Positions 25,467 through 34,164 of a stretch of DNA of 64,000 nucleotides are shown in pieces. The stretch is taken from positions 930,001 to 994,000 of the forward strand of contig JAJCZU010000004.1 in assembly GCA_029262235.1 (NCBI GenBank), read 5' to 3'. This stretch comes from Candidatus Eiseniibacteriota bacterium (lineage in GTDB: Bacteria > Orphanbacterota > Orphanbacteria > Orphanbacterales > Orphanbacteraceae). Both the position numbers and the translations under genes were made by a program. The number at the start of each line of letters is the position of its first letter. Position 1 is the stretch's first letter. The notes under the pieces are model-generated. The model searched no databases, was not told the origin of the DNA, and worked only from the letters and a program-made list of their open reading frames with translations.

Positions 25467-26849
25467 ATGCTTTGCAATCGCGCCGTCATTTCGTTCCTGT
25501 TTGCCCCGCTCGCGCTGCTGGCGGGGCTCGCGGCGTTTGCCGGCTGCGGGCGGCAGGGCGCGGGGGACGCGGCTCCGGCCCGGAACGCGATCGTGCTGCT
25601 GATCGACACGTGCCGCTTCGACGAAATCGGCCGCAGAACCGCGCAGGGCCGCGTAACGCCTCAAATCGATCAATTCGTGGAGCGTGGGGCCACGCGTTTT
25701 CAGGCAGCGACCGCGCATGCCCCCTGGACGCTCCCTTCGGTGACTTCGCTTCTGACGTCCGCCTATCCCACCGTGCACGGCGCTGTTGGGCTCTATCCCA
25801 ATTTTTCGAAGCTGCGCGATGCCGTGCCGACCGGCGCGGAGCACTTGCAGGGCCATGGTTTCGAAACCGGCGCTTTCGTGAACTGCGCGTTTCTCGATCC
25901 GGCGCTCGGCCTCGATCGCGGTTTCGACGCCTACGACTACGTCCCCGCTTCGAATCGCAAGCTGCGCCGTGCCCCCGAAACGCTCGATCAGGCGCTCACG
26001 TGGATCGACGAACGCGACGGGCGCTACTTCCTGTTCGTGCATCTTTTTGACGCGCACATGGACTTCGACCCGCCGGAACCGTTTCTGACGCAGTTCCTGA
26101 CGGACATGCCGCGCCCGGCGGAACCGCCGTTCGGCGACGTGGCCCGCTGGCGAACGGAAGCGCCGACGGCCGAGATGGCGGCATTTGCGCGCGCGCTCTA
26201 TCGTGCGGAGATCGCGGCGGTGGACGCGGCGATCGGCGAGTTCCTGATCGCGCTCGAGCAGCGCGGCGCGCTCGCGAATACGGCAGTGGTGCTGACGTCG
26301 GATCACGGCGAGGAGTTCTGGGACCACGGCAACTTCGAGCACGGCCATTCGCTCTATGACGAACTGCTTCATGTACCGCTGATCGTGCATGCCCCGGGGC
26401 ACGAATGGGAGTCCGAGATCCATGCGCGCGTCGGGCTCGTCGATGTGCTGCCGACACTTTGTGAACTGCTCGGCGTCCCCGCGAACGAATCGTTCGAAGG
26501 CGAGTCGCTCGTCCCCGTCGCGCGCGGCGGGGAGCCGCAGTCCCCGTACCGCTTCGCCGAGTCCGTGCTCTACGGCTACGAGAAGAAAGCCGCGATGGAC
26601 GCACGCTTCAAGTATCTCTATCAGGACAAGGATCGCGTGAGCCTCATGTACGACCTCGTGGCCGACCCGCTCGAACGGCAGTCGATCGCCGTCAGCGATT
26701 CGACGCGCCGCCAGGAGCTCGCCGGTGAGCTGCTGCAGTGGTTTCAGCGCAGCCTGAAGCGCACGGAAGGGTCGCAGCGCGGCGAGGAAGTCGTCGACAT
26801 GGAAGAAGATGTGATGAAGAAGCTGCGCAGCCTGGGCTATGTGAATTGA
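25467..26849 (+). CDS. Sulfatase-fold lipoprotein with Thr nucleophile and LGY tail
   Basis: A 460-residue alkaline-phosphatase-superfamily protein. A signal peptide ends in a lipobox-like FAGC (C27), so it is probably a lipoprotein. Metal ligands are seen at LLIDTCRFD (D47) and SDHGE (D279-H280). The nucleophile position reads APWTLPSVTS (T88), not the Cys/Ser-x-Pro-x-Arg of formylglycine sulfatases, so it is more likely a phospho- or sulfo-transferase/hydrolase of the Thr type. It ends DVMKKLRSLGYVN, the tail shared with three proteins of the sat-cysC cluster. It is divergent from the glycan operon. Confidence 0.85.
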   Translation: MLCNRAVISFLFAPLALLAGLAAFAGCGRQGAGDAAPARNAIVLLIDTCRFDEIGRRTAQGRVTPQIDQFVERGATRFQAATAHAPWTLPSVTSLLTSAYPTVHGAVGLYPNFSKLRDAVPTGAEHLQGHGFETGAFVNCAFLDPALGLDRGFDAYDYVPASNRKLRRAPETLDQALTWIDERDGRYFLFVHLFDAHMDFDPPEPFLTQFLTDMPRPAEPPFGDVARWRTEAPTAEMAAFARALYRAEIAAVDAAIGEFLIALEQRGALANTAVVLTSDHGEEFWDHGNFEHGHSLYDELLHVPLIVHAPGHEWESEIHARVGLVDVLPTLCELLGVPANESFEGESLVPVARGGEPQSPYRFAESVLYGYEKKAAMDARFKYLYQDKDRVSLMYDLVADPLERQSIAVSDSTRRQELAGELLQWFQRSLKRTEGSQRGEEVVDMEEDVMKKLRSLGYVN

Positions 26850-26904
26850 GAGGGGCGCGATCCGGCTATCGATTTTCATCGATCCAGCCCAACCGCTCCC
26901 CTCT
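26849..26904. terminator. Bidirectional terminator-like hairpin between convergent genes
   Basis: AGAGGGG (26849-26855) pairs with CCCCTCT (26898-26904), enclosing a second stem ATCGAT-TTTC-ATCGAT. It fills the 58-bp gap between the convergent genes on either side. There is no T-tract. Confidence 0.5.
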
Positions 26905-26907
26905 GCA

Positions 26908-28119
26908 CTATCGCATATGTACGATTCGCTGCGTAGTCAGTGAACGGGCCGACCGCGCGCGCAGGAAGTAAACACCGCTCGCCAGGTTCGATGCGAGGAT
27001 CAGTTCACGCGGCGCCATGGTGCCCGGTCCATCCCAGACTGTCATGACTTCGCGGCCCCGAATATCGACGAGCGTGAGCCGGACACGTTCGGGCACGGGC
27101 GCGCCGAACGAGATCGTGGTTCTGCCGCGAAACGGATTCGGCGCAACCTGCATCGTGAGCCCTTCGGCGCGCTCGGGGCTGCCCGCGGCGACACCGGTCG
27201 TTGCTCCCGCCGTAACGTGCAGCACACGCTTCTGGATTCTCTGGCTTACGAACATATCGCCGGCGGCGTTGAATGCCACGTCCTGGGCGTCCGAGTCCGG
27301 CCCCGTCAGTATGGGCGTCTCTACTTTTGTTACCGGGTCGACGATAACGAGCTGGTCCGGGCGTGACACGACAATCCCGTCGAACGGCCCGCCGGCAGGC
27401 CCGACGGCGACGGCAATACCCGTCGCAAAAACGGAATCGACAAGGACGCCGTTTCTGTCGTACTTCGAAATCGTGGTCCCGCTCGTAACGTAGAGATCCG
27501 AACCGTCGATCGCGATCCAGCCGTTCCCGACTCCATCGATCAGTTTGAGCCAGGTCGCCGCGCCGGGATCATAGGCGCAGATACTTCCGCTGGCTCCGTA
27601 GTTCACCACGTAGAGGCGGCCGGAGTCGTCCTGCGCGAATTCGGCAATATTGGCGAGGCAGCTGTCCAGTGTGACGACGGTTGCCGGTTGACACCCTCCG
27701 AATTTGCCGATGTATCCCTGGACAGTCGTGCCGAGCTGGCCCCCGACCAGCACGTCACCCGCGTCCGCAAGGATCCCGTCGATGTCGACAAAGACGGCAT
27801 CGGGGTCGTCGGCATTGTCGTTGCACACATTCACGGATGAGTCGGCAGGGTCGATGCGCCAGATATCGGCCGGACCGTACGGAGGATTGTTGTCGTTGAA
27901 GTTGCCCACGTAGAGCTGGTCGCTCGCGTCGAATGAGATACCGCCGGGCCAGGTCGGGAATGTGGCGTAGACATGGAGTTCGCCGCCGTGAACGACATTG
28001 GGGAGCGCGAGGACTTCTGTGTGGAACGAGAGCAGCAGAAACACTGCAGAGAGCAGAATACCGGTCGCGGTGGCGCGTCCCGTCTCATGGCGAGTGGTCA
28101 TCGGGGTGGGTGGGATCAT
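26908..28119 (-). CDS. Secreted beta-propeller-like protein with T9SS-type C-terminal domain
   Basis: A 403-residue exported protein. The ATG at 28119 has AAAGGG upstream. A long signal peptide is present (hydrophobic ILLSAVFLLLSF). Residues 50-320 contain repeated NHL/SMP-like blades (GGISFDASDQLYVGNFN, DDSGRLYVVNYG, GWIAIDGSDLYVTSG), suggesting a six-bladed propeller. The final ~85 residues (VAPNPFRGRTTISF, VDIRGREVMTV, LASGVYFLRAR) are the FlgD/Por-secretion-tail type of C-terminal domain used for outer-membrane export or anchoring in FCB bacteria. Ligand or partner unknown. Confidence 0.82.
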   Translation of the reverse strand: MIPPTPMTTRHETGRATATGILLSAVFLLLSFHTEVLALPNVVHGGELHVYATFPTWPGGISFDASDQLYVGNFNDNNPPYGPADIWRIDPADSSVNVCNDNADDPDAVFVDIDGILADAGDVLVGGQLGTTVQGYIGKFGGCQPATVVTLDSCLANIAEFAQDDSGRLYVVNYGASGSICAYDPGAATWLKLIDGVGNGWIAIDGSDLYVTSGTTISKYDRNGVLVDSVFATGIAVAVGPAGGPFDGIVVSRPDQLVIVDPVTKVETPILTGPDSDAQDVAFNAAGDMFVSQRIQKRVLHVTAGATTGVAAGSPERAEGLTMQVAPNPFRGRTTISFGAPVPERVRLTLVDIRGREVMTVWDGPGTMAPRELILASNLASGVYFLRARSARSLTTQRIVHMR

Positions 28120-28299
28120 GTATGGCCCTTTCTGCGACTGAGATGATCGTGCGAAACCGTTGAAAGGGTCGTTTTGTGTGAGACGCAGATCTCCCGCTGA
28201 TCGTTGGAAATACGAATGGATCTTGCTGCGCCGGAGCCGCGTTTCCATTACCCTGTTCATACGGGATCAGCCTCAGGAGCGATGCTCCAGGAGGTCTGC

Positions 28300-28782
28300 A
28301 TGTCCGAATATACGGCCCGCGTCAGCTGGGCTCGTTCCGAATCCGAAACCTACATCGACAACAAGTTCAGCCGCGGTCACACGTGGTCGTTCGACGGCGG
28401 CTTGACCGTGCCGGCGAGCGCGTCCCCCCAGGTCGTACGCCCGCCGTTTTCCGTCGAGAAAGCGGTCGATCCCGAAGAGGCACTGATCGCCTCGCTCTCC
28501 AGTTGCCATATGCTCTATTTTCTGGCGTTCGCGGCAAAGGAGAAGTTCGTCGTGGACGAGTACATCGATGACGCCACGGGCACCATGGACAAGAACGCGG
28601 AAGGGCGATTCTGCATGACGAAAATTACGCTTCGGCCCATGGTGCACTTTGCGGGCGACTCTTTGCCGACGCAAAGCGAGATCCAGGCACTTCACGACAA
28701 GTCGCACCGGAACTGCATTATTGCGAACTCGCTCAAATCGGAAATCGTTGTCGAATTTGCGGGGTCGAACGCTACGGTGTAA
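28300..28782 (+). CDS. OsmC/Ohr-family protein
   Basis: A 160-residue thiol peroxidase-fold protein. The ATG is preceded by GGAGG. The OsmC signature appears as ALIASLSSCHMLYFLAFAA (C69), and a second Cys sits in HRNCIIANSLKSEI near the C-terminus, the pair that reduces organic hydroperoxides in characterised members. Length fits the family (about 140-160). It ends by overlapping 11 bp with the convergent lipoprotein gene. OsmC versus Ohr subfamily cannot be settled by eye. Confidence 0.88.
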   Translation: MSEYTARVSWARSESETYIDNKFSRGHTWSFDGGLTVPASASPQVVRPPFSVEKAVDPEEALIASLSSCHMLYFLAFAAKEKFVVDEYIDDATGTMDKNAEGRFCMTKITLRPMVHFAGDSLPTQSEIQALHDKSHRNCIIANSLKSEIVVEFAGSNATV

Positions 28783-29473
28783 GGGGGCGGAGTTCCACGA
28801 TCCTGCAATGGATCTGCACTTCCTGTTTCGCGGGGCTGTATCGAAACGCGGCGCCGTCGCCGTACGCGAACGGAACGACTTCGAACACGCCTTCGAACAG
28901 AGCGCCCGCGGGCGCGGCCGCGAGCCGTTCTGTCACGCCGGATTCCGTGCGGTCTGATGCGGCCACGCCGACGAGATGATCCAGGTCCGTGTGATAGCGG
29001 AACGTAAGCGCGGGCATCGCGGACGCCTCGAGCGAATATAGTCTTCCCGGCGCGGAGTCCCCGCGCGCGAGAACGAGTTCGCCGGGAGCATCGGCGCGTC
29101 GCGTGAATCGCGTGCCCGCGTCGCTCGCCAGCAGGGTTCCCGGGCTGTAGTGATCATCGAGCATCGCGAACGCTTCGGCGCGCATCTCCCGCACGCAGAC
29201 CGCGCACGATTCCGCGACGCTCTTTCCAAGAAGCGCGAGCGCTTCAGTCGGGAGGTCGCCGAGCGAAACGGTGGATGCCGGCCCCGGCTGCCTTTTGAAG
29301 GCGCCCTCTGCATCATTCGTTGCACTCCCCGGCGCCTTGCGCGTTTCGTTCGCCTCGCTCGATGCGCGATCGATCGCGGCTGCTTTGGCGCCGTTCTCCG
29401 TCGAGGAACACGCTGCCGCGACAAGCAGAACGAACACGCCCGCCGCCTTCAATAGCTCCTGCCCGCGCGCCAT
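28772..29473 (-). CDS. Lipoprotein of unknown function, DUF4105-linked
   Basis: A 233-residue protein with a signal peptide ending VAAAC (lipobox) and a low-complexity polar linker. The mature domain (LGDLPTEALALLGKSVAESCAVC onwards) contains a C-x-x-C pair and no motif I know. The ATG at 29473 lies a single base after the DUF4105 stop, so it is co-translated as the third gene of the DUF3015-DUF4105-lipoprotein operon. Function unknown; probably acts with these two at the cell envelope. Confidence 0.75.
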   Translation of the reverse strand: MARGQELLKAAGVFVLLVAAACSSTENGAKAAAIDRASSEANETRKAPGSATNDAEGAFKRQPGPASTVSLGDLPTEALALLGKSVAESCAVCVREMRAEAFAMLDDHYSPGTLLASDAGTRFTRRADAPGELVLARGDSAPGRLYSLEASAMPALTFRYHTDLDHLVGVAASDRTESGVTERLAAAPAGALFEGVFEVVPFAYGDGAAFRYSPAKQEVQIHCRIVELRPLTP

Positions 29474-29474
29474 T

Positions 29475-31391
29475 CTAGAAGAACGCATTGATACGTACCG
29501 TCGTTTCCAGCCGCGAAACATCGCGCGCCTCCGTTTGCGATACCGTGAGTGACAGGTTCGTGTTCGCGCCCGTTGCGACGCTCTGCCCCACGCTTGCCGA
29601 GAAGAGATTGTCGTCGTCCCCGAGACCGTGATAGACGTCGCGTACGAGCGCATGCAGTTTCCATCGGTCGGTCACGTTTCGCAGCATCCCGATCGAGCCC
29701 CCGGCGCCCGCGGAATAGCTGTGGTCGAGCGCGCCGCCCACGTGAAAATCCGTTTCGAACATCAAATACCAGATTCCCATGAGCCTGTTCTCCCATGCGT
29801 AGCCGAAACCGGGATTCAGTCCGTACACGATATGCTCTTTGCCGCTGGCCGCGGTCCTGCGAAGAAACCCCGTCCCGATCTTCCAGGAGGTGTGCTGGAA
29901 AAAATCGTCGCGCGGCGCAATCGAAACGATGTCGATCACGTCGATCGATTCCAGTTCGAACTCTTCGCTCCGGAAATAGTACCGCAGCGCGAAATCGAAG
30001 AACACGATCTCGGACCCCGATTTGTAGCCGCTTTCGTTGTCGAGCAGCTCATGATAGGCGGGGCGGAGCCGAATCTCCTGAAACGGCCTGTCGTCATCTT
30101 CGCCGTATCCGACGCCGAGCCGGTTCGAGCGATGTCCTTCGTCGGGACGCCCGGGCGCGGGAATCGAATCGCGCGCTTCGTTCGGATCCGCGAGATCGCT
30201 GCGCGTCTTGAGCGTGCTTAAGAAACGATGCCGGTACACGTCCCGCTCCATTTCCTTCTTCGCGTTCCTGTACTGCAGATACTCCCCGGCGAGGTCGAGC
30301 GTCGTGATCTTGTCGCGCAGCGGAATCGGGCGTTCCGCGAGTTCGGCCGGCTCCCTCTCACCGTCGGCGATCGCCAGCGCGTCCTTTCTTAAAGACCCCG
30401 GCAAGAGCGAGGCGAGATGTTTGATCTTCGTCGACTTGGACGGCCTGTAGATCACGTCGGTCACGAGGCCGCTGTTTCGAATGCTCCGGATCGTCTCGAG
30501 CGGAATCACCCACTTGCCGCATTCGTCCGTGAGGCGCAGGCCCGGCCGCGCGGCGTCGAGCAGAAACAGCAGATCGAACGAGCAGTTTTCGCTGAAGAAG
30601 AAATAGTCGGACCCGATCTCTTCGAGTTCGTACACGTGCATGATGAGACGGCGCACTTCCTCATGCGAGAGGTCGAGCGGATACTCCCAGATGTCGCGGT
30701 CGTTCACGTCGCTGTACTCCTGCAGCTTCGCGTAGTACGGCAGAATCGAAAAGTAGCCGGGGTAGAGGCCGAACAGCCCCTTCACGATATAGAGCGGGCC
30801 GAACGTTTCGTCCGTGAACGCCGAATAATTGACCGCATATGCCAGCAGTTTGCTCCGCGACGCGCTTTCGATCGTCAGAAGCGTGTGCCCGTACATCGAC
30901 GCGGGGCTGTTCATGTGAGACGTGGGAAAGATCAGCGTGGCCGCTTCGGGCTGAATGTCGCTCATGAGCGTCTCGAACGGCTCACACCGCGCGTAGGGAA
31001 GCCGGGATTCGTCGATCGCCAGCTGCTCCTTCAGCCACTCGAACCGCAGCACGAACCGGCACACGGGGTGCTTCTCGCCCTCCGCGGGCGGGCCCTGGAA
31101 GAACGAGCGCAGCGTCGCTTCGAGTTCGGCTGCGGGATCGTGCTTGCCGTTCTCGGCCGCGAAAAAGGCCGCGTCGTCCACGAGGCTGCGCGTTCCGAAC
31201 AGCCCCTTCTTATAATGAAGGATCGTGTGCCAGTAGGGATCACGCGCGAGCTCGGCTCGGCTCGCCTCATCGATCAGAAAAGCGAGATAGGAGTCGTCCT
31301 GCGCGTGCGCGGGCGGGGGAAGAAGAAGGGATGGAAGAAGCGCGATCAGAAAAACGAAAGGGAGCATGCGGATCAATCGTGTCGATCGCAT
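29475..31391 (-). CDS. DUF4105-family envelope protein with C-terminal barrel-like region
   Basis: A 638-residue exported protein. The signal peptide reads MRSTRLIRMLPFVFLIALL and is cleaved after AHA. Residues 130-330 match the DUF4105 pattern: FPTSHMNSPASMYGHTLL, KGLFGLYPGYFSI, SENCSFDLLFLLDAARPG (the N-C residues resemble a permuted papain-like NlpC/LRAT core). The last 220 residues are strand-rich (GYGEDDDRPFQEIRLRPAYH to TVRINAFF), end in Phe and look like an outer-membrane barrel. A start at 31391 is chosen because AGGGAG lies close upstream. DUF4105 function is unproven; an outer-membrane hydrolase or acyltransferase is conceivable. Confidence 0.85.
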   Translation of the reverse strand: MRSTRLIRMLPFVFLIALLPSLLLPPPAHAQDDSYLAFLIDEASRAELARDPYWHTILHYKKGLFGTRSLVDDAAFFAAENGKHDPAAELEATLRSFFQGPPAEGEKHPVCRFVLRFEWLKEQLAIDESRLPYARCEPFETLMSDIQPEAATLIFPTSHMNSPASMYGHTLLTIESASRSKLLAYAVNYSAFTDETFGPLYIVKGLFGLYPGYFSILPYYAKLQEYSDVNDRDIWEYPLDLSHEEVRRLIMHVYELEEIGSDYFFFSENCSFDLLFLLDAARPGLRLTDECGKWVIPLETIRSIRNSGLVTDVIYRPSKSTKIKHLASLLPGSLRKDALAIADGEREPAELAERPIPLRDKITTLDLAGEYLQYRNAKKEMERDVYRHRFLSTLKTRSDLADPNEARDSIPAPGRPDEGHRSNRLGVGYGEDDDRPFQEIRLRPAYHELLDNESGYKSGSEIVFFDFALRYYFRSEEFELESIDVIDIVSIAPRDDFFQHTSWKIGTGFLRRTAASGKEHIVYGLNPGFGYAWENRLMGIWYLMFETDFHVGGALDHSYSAGAGGSIGMLRNVTDRWKLHALVRDVYHGLGDDDNLFSASVGQSVATGANTNLSLTVSQTEARDVSRLETTVRINAFF

Positions 31392-31424
31392 GCTCCCTTT
31401 ACGAGAATTCAAAATGAAACGAAC

Positions 31425-31892
31425 CTAGCTCGACGACAGAATGGTCTCGAGATTGTTCAGCACGTCGATGTGCGTGACGTTCTCCGTCGGATAGATGGCC
31501 GTGAAGTTCGCCTGCAGCTTGCTGTACAGTGCCGGGCGTTCTTCCGCGGGAACATCCAGGAGTACGGCCAGCGTGAACAGGTACTCGCCGCTTCCCTTCG
31601 AGATGTCCATGGCCAGATTGTCCATGTTGTCGCCCACGAAGTCATTCAGCTGCTTCGAGGCGACGAGAGCGGATGCCTTTTCACATTCGAGCGTACCCGA
31701 AGTGATGCCGAAGGTCTGGTTCCCGAACGTGCCGTTCGTGGTCGCGGCGCAGACCTGCGACAGGAGCCCGTCTTTGCCTTCCCAGGCGATCGTTCCGAGA
31801 CCACATCCCGTGTTCGACCGACCGGCTTCGGCCAGTCCGCTGAAAGTCAGCGTTCCACAGATTGCAATGGCGAGTGCAAGACCATTTCTCAT
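31425..31892 (-). CDS. DUF3015-family exported protein
   Basis: A 155-residue secreted protein. The ATG follows GGGAGGATC. A signal peptide ends LAEAG, then the family hallmark NTGCGLGTIAWEGKDG (about residues 27-42) and a mainly helical C-terminal half. DUF3015 proteins are small periplasmic proteins of unknown function. The DUF4105 gene follows 33 bp downstream, so DUF3015-DUF4105-lipoprotein is an operon. I recall the two families sitting together in proteobacteria as well. Its 180-bp upstream region is shared with the divergent glycosylase gene and shows no clear promoter. Confidence 0.82.
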   Translation of the reverse strand: MRNGLALAIAICGTLTFSGLAEAGRSNTGCGLGTIAWEGKDGLLSQVCAATTNGTFGNQTFGITSGTLECEKASALVASKQLNDFVGDNMDNLAMDISKGSGEYLFTLAVLLDVPAEERPALYSKLQANFTAIYPTENVTHIDVLNNLETILSSS

Positions 31893-32072
31893 TGAGATCC
31901 TCCCGGGTGTTTCGGATGTTGGCGCCTCACGGCGCACGGGTTGATACTCTTGGCAATATGCTGGAGGGGGCATGAACTTGCAAGCGAATTGTGGGGCGCT
32001 TCCGGGCGAGATACGCCCGGTTTCTGGCGCGTGCGGACGTCTCCTGCTAGACTTCGATCAGAGGGAGAACCC

Positions 32073-32576
32073 ATGTCGCACGTCCGGAGTTTCGCGCCGA
32101 TCGCGGCGCCCGACGCCCGCGTTCTGATCCTCGGGTCGATGCCGGGGAAGGCGTCGCTCGAAGCGAATCAGTACTACGCTTTCGCGCAGAACCAGTTCTG
32201 GCCGATCATGGAAGCCGTGTACGGCGTCGCGGCCGATCTTCCCTACGAAGAGCGTTGCGCCGGATTGCTCGCGCAGCGAGTCGCCGTCTGGGACGTCATG
32301 AAAGCGTGCTTCCGTTCGACCAGTCTCGATGCGGACATCGACGAGTCTTCGATCGTGCCGAACGATTTCGCCTCGTTCCTGGGCGATCATCCCGCGATCC
32401 GGGGCGTCTTCTTCAATGGAACGAGAGCCGAGAAAGCCTACAGAAAACACGTAATCCCGAGCCTGCCGGACGCGCTCTGCGAACTCCCTCTCGTGCGGCT
32501 GCCCTCGACGAGCCCGACTCATGCCTCACTGTCGTTTCAGCTCAAGCTGGACGAATGGGAAGGGAAACTGCGATGA
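32073..32576 (+). CDS. Hypoxanthine/uracil-DNA glycosylase (HDG, UDG family 6)
   Basis: A 167-residue DNA repair enzyme of the UDG superfamily that excises deoxyinosine-type deaminated bases. Motif 1 reads LILGSMPGKASLE with the following QYYAFAQNQFWPIM, typical of the hypoxanthine-DNA glycosylase group; motif 2 region is LVRLPSTSPTHAS. Length fits (about 160). The ATG has GAGGGAG upstream. Its stop overlaps the start of the dioxygenase-like gene as ATGA, an unexpected coupling between DNA repair and a membrane-anchored oxygenase-like protein. Confidence 0.88.
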   Translation: MSHVRSFAPIAAPDARVLILGSMPGKASLEANQYYAFAQNQFWPIMEAVYGVAADLPYEERCAGLLAQRVAVWDVMKACFRSTSLDADIDESSIVPNDFASFLGDHPAIRGVFFNGTRAEKAYRKHVIPSLPDALCELPLVRLPSTSPTHASLSFQLKLDEWEGKLR

Positions 32577-34030
32577 CCGACCCCGCCCGCCTGCGCCCCC
32601 GGCTCATCCTGGCCGTCATTCTAATCGGATTGCTGGTGATCTTCGTTCTCGAAAAAGCGGGGGGCGAGCCGCAGGCGCCCGGCACGCGGACGGCGGATCG
32701 CGAGAATCGCGAAGGGCGCGAGGATCGCGAGGAGATCGTCGGGCTCCCGTGCGAAGGGTGCGAGGCTGTGTTCGAGGGGATGCCGCCGGCCGTGTCGCTG
32801 GCTTCCCGCGCGCGCATTGCTCCGGCGGATACGCCCGGCGAGGCCATGCGCATCGAAGGCACCGTCTTCGACCGCGAAGGGCGGCCCGCCCCGGGAGTGA
32901 TCGTCTACGCGTATCAAACCGACGCGGGCGGCATCTATCCGACGGACGACAGCATGCGTGGCAAAGCGGCGCATCGCCACGGCACGCTGCGAGGCTGGGC
33001 GGTTACGGACGGTGCGGGCGGCTATCGCTTCGACACGATCCGGCCGGCGGGATACCCCGGCACGAACATTCCCGCGCACGTGCACATGCACGTGATCGAA
33101 CCCGGCCGCTGCACGTACTACATCGACGACATCATGTTCGAACGCGATCCGCGCCTTACTCCGGCGAACCGCGCCATGCTTGCCCACGGGCGGGCGGGGA
33201 ACGGCATCGTGATGCCGTCGCGCGGAGAAGACGGCATGGTTCTGGTCCGCCGCGACATCGTGCTCGGTGAAATGATCCCGGGCTATCCGGAGGCGGCCGG
33301 CGCGCAGGCGACACCCCCCGCCGGCGAGGCTCCCGCCGCCGGCACAGCACCCGCGGCCCTTTCGACACCAGCCCTGCTCTACGAGCGCGCGCGCACGCTC
33401 TCGCTCGGGCTCTCGCTCGACGCCGCGATCCACGCGCTCCGTGCCGCGTTCGCGGCGGGCTACGAAACGCCGATGCAGGTAGTGACCGACTCGCGCCTGT
33501 TCTCGCTGATCGCCGATCCGGAGATGCGGCCGCTGCTGCGGGATGCGCTGCGCGATCATGCGCGCGAAAGCGTGGCCACGATGGTGTCGCCGGAGGAGCC
33601 GGGCGCCGTGCTCGCCTTCCAGGGCATTGTCGTGGACGAGAGGACGGGGGAGCCGGTGGCGGGCGCCCGCGTCGAGCTGGCGCAGGCGGACGCGATGGGG
33701 CTCTACGCGATGCAGACGGCAGCGTGGAATCCGCGCCTGTTCGCGTATCTCCGCACGGCGGCCGACGGTTCGTTCCGGGTGCGCACGATTCACCCGGCCG
33801 CTTACAAAGACGATGAGGGCGCCCTGGTCCCTTCGCACATTCACTTTTCGATCATGGCCGACGGGTACCGGCCTTACGACTCGGAAACCCCTCTGGACGA
33901 CGATCCCCTGCTTGTCGACAACGCGCGCGAGGAAGCGATGCGCGAAGGCCTGCCCGTAACGCGGGTGGAAGTCGTGGACGGAATCGCGACCGGCACGGTG
34001 CGCATCCCGCTGCAGGCGGTCGGCCGCTGA
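32573..34030 (+). CDS. Membrane-anchored protein with two intradiol-dioxygenase-like domains
   Basis: A 485-residue protein with an N-terminal membrane anchor (RLILAVILIGLLVIFVLEKA) and a polar linker. Domain 1 (about 95-245) has the intradiol fold signature: DAGGIYP, RPAGYPG and IPAHVHMHV, that is the Tyr, Tyr, His, His set that binds Fe(III) in the family. After a Pro/Ala linker and a helical segment (260-350), domain 2 (350-485) repeats the pattern: DAMGLYAM, HPAAYKD, VPSHIHFSI. Typical members have one such domain and are cytosolic. Aromatic-ring or cell-surface substrates are possible; function is unknown. Confidence 0.8.
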   Translation: MTDPARLRPRLILAVILIGLLVIFVLEKAGGEPQAPGTRTADRENREGREDREEIVGLPCEGCEAVFEGMPPAVSLASRARIAPADTPGEAMRIEGTVFDREGRPAPGVIVYAYQTDAGGIYPTDDSMRGKAAHRHGTLRGWAVTDGAGGYRFDTIRPAGYPGTNIPAHVHMHVIEPGRCTYYIDDIMFERDPRLTPANRAMLAHGRAGNGIVMPSRGEDGMVLVRRDIVLGEMIPGYPEAAGAQATPPAGEAPAAGTAPAALSTPALLYERARTLSLGLSLDAAIHALRAAFAAGYETPMQVVTDSRLFSLIADPEMRPLLRDALRDHARESVATMVSPEEPGAVLAFQGIVVDERTGEPVAGARVELAQADAMGLYAMQTAAWNPRLFAYLRTAADGSFRVRTIHPAAYKDDEGALVPSHIHFSIMADGYRPYDSETPLDDDPLLVDNAREEAMREGLPVTRVEVVDGIATGTVRIPLQAVGR

Positions 34031-34050
34031 CGATCGATTGACGGCACGCT

Positions 34051-34120
34051 ATCTGGTATCGGGCGGGCCATCCGGTATCGGCCCCGTCCTCTGGTATCGG
34101 GCACGCCATCTGGTATGATG
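34051..34120. repeat. Tandem repeat, 19-bp unit, 3.7 copies
   Basis: Units start at 34051, 34070, 34089 and 34108 and read approximately atctggtatcgggcrsgcc. The last, partial unit contains the candidate promoter of the LysE gene. The rest of the 134-bp gap shows nothing else. Confidence 0.85.
34111..34119 (+). promoter_or_regulatory. Extended -10 promoter of the LysE gene
   Basis: TGGTATGAT is an extended -10 (TGn plus TATGAT). It is formed at the end of the 19-bp repeat array, whose other units carry TGGTATCGG, so only the last unit has the better box. Start would be near 34126. No good -35 is seen. Confidence 0.5.
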
Positions 34121-34164
34121 TTGAGCGATACACTTCTTTCAACTTCAAGGAAGGATTGTTACGC

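Noticed and set aside
25368-26879. Upstream extension of the GT-C/TPR gene, about 500 codons
   Set aside because: It is antisense to the sulfatase-fold gene; the protein-like sequence begins only at 25367.
34051-34120. Short regular repeats as a CRISPR array
   Set aside because: Unit of 19 bp is directly tandem with no spacers and no cas genes.
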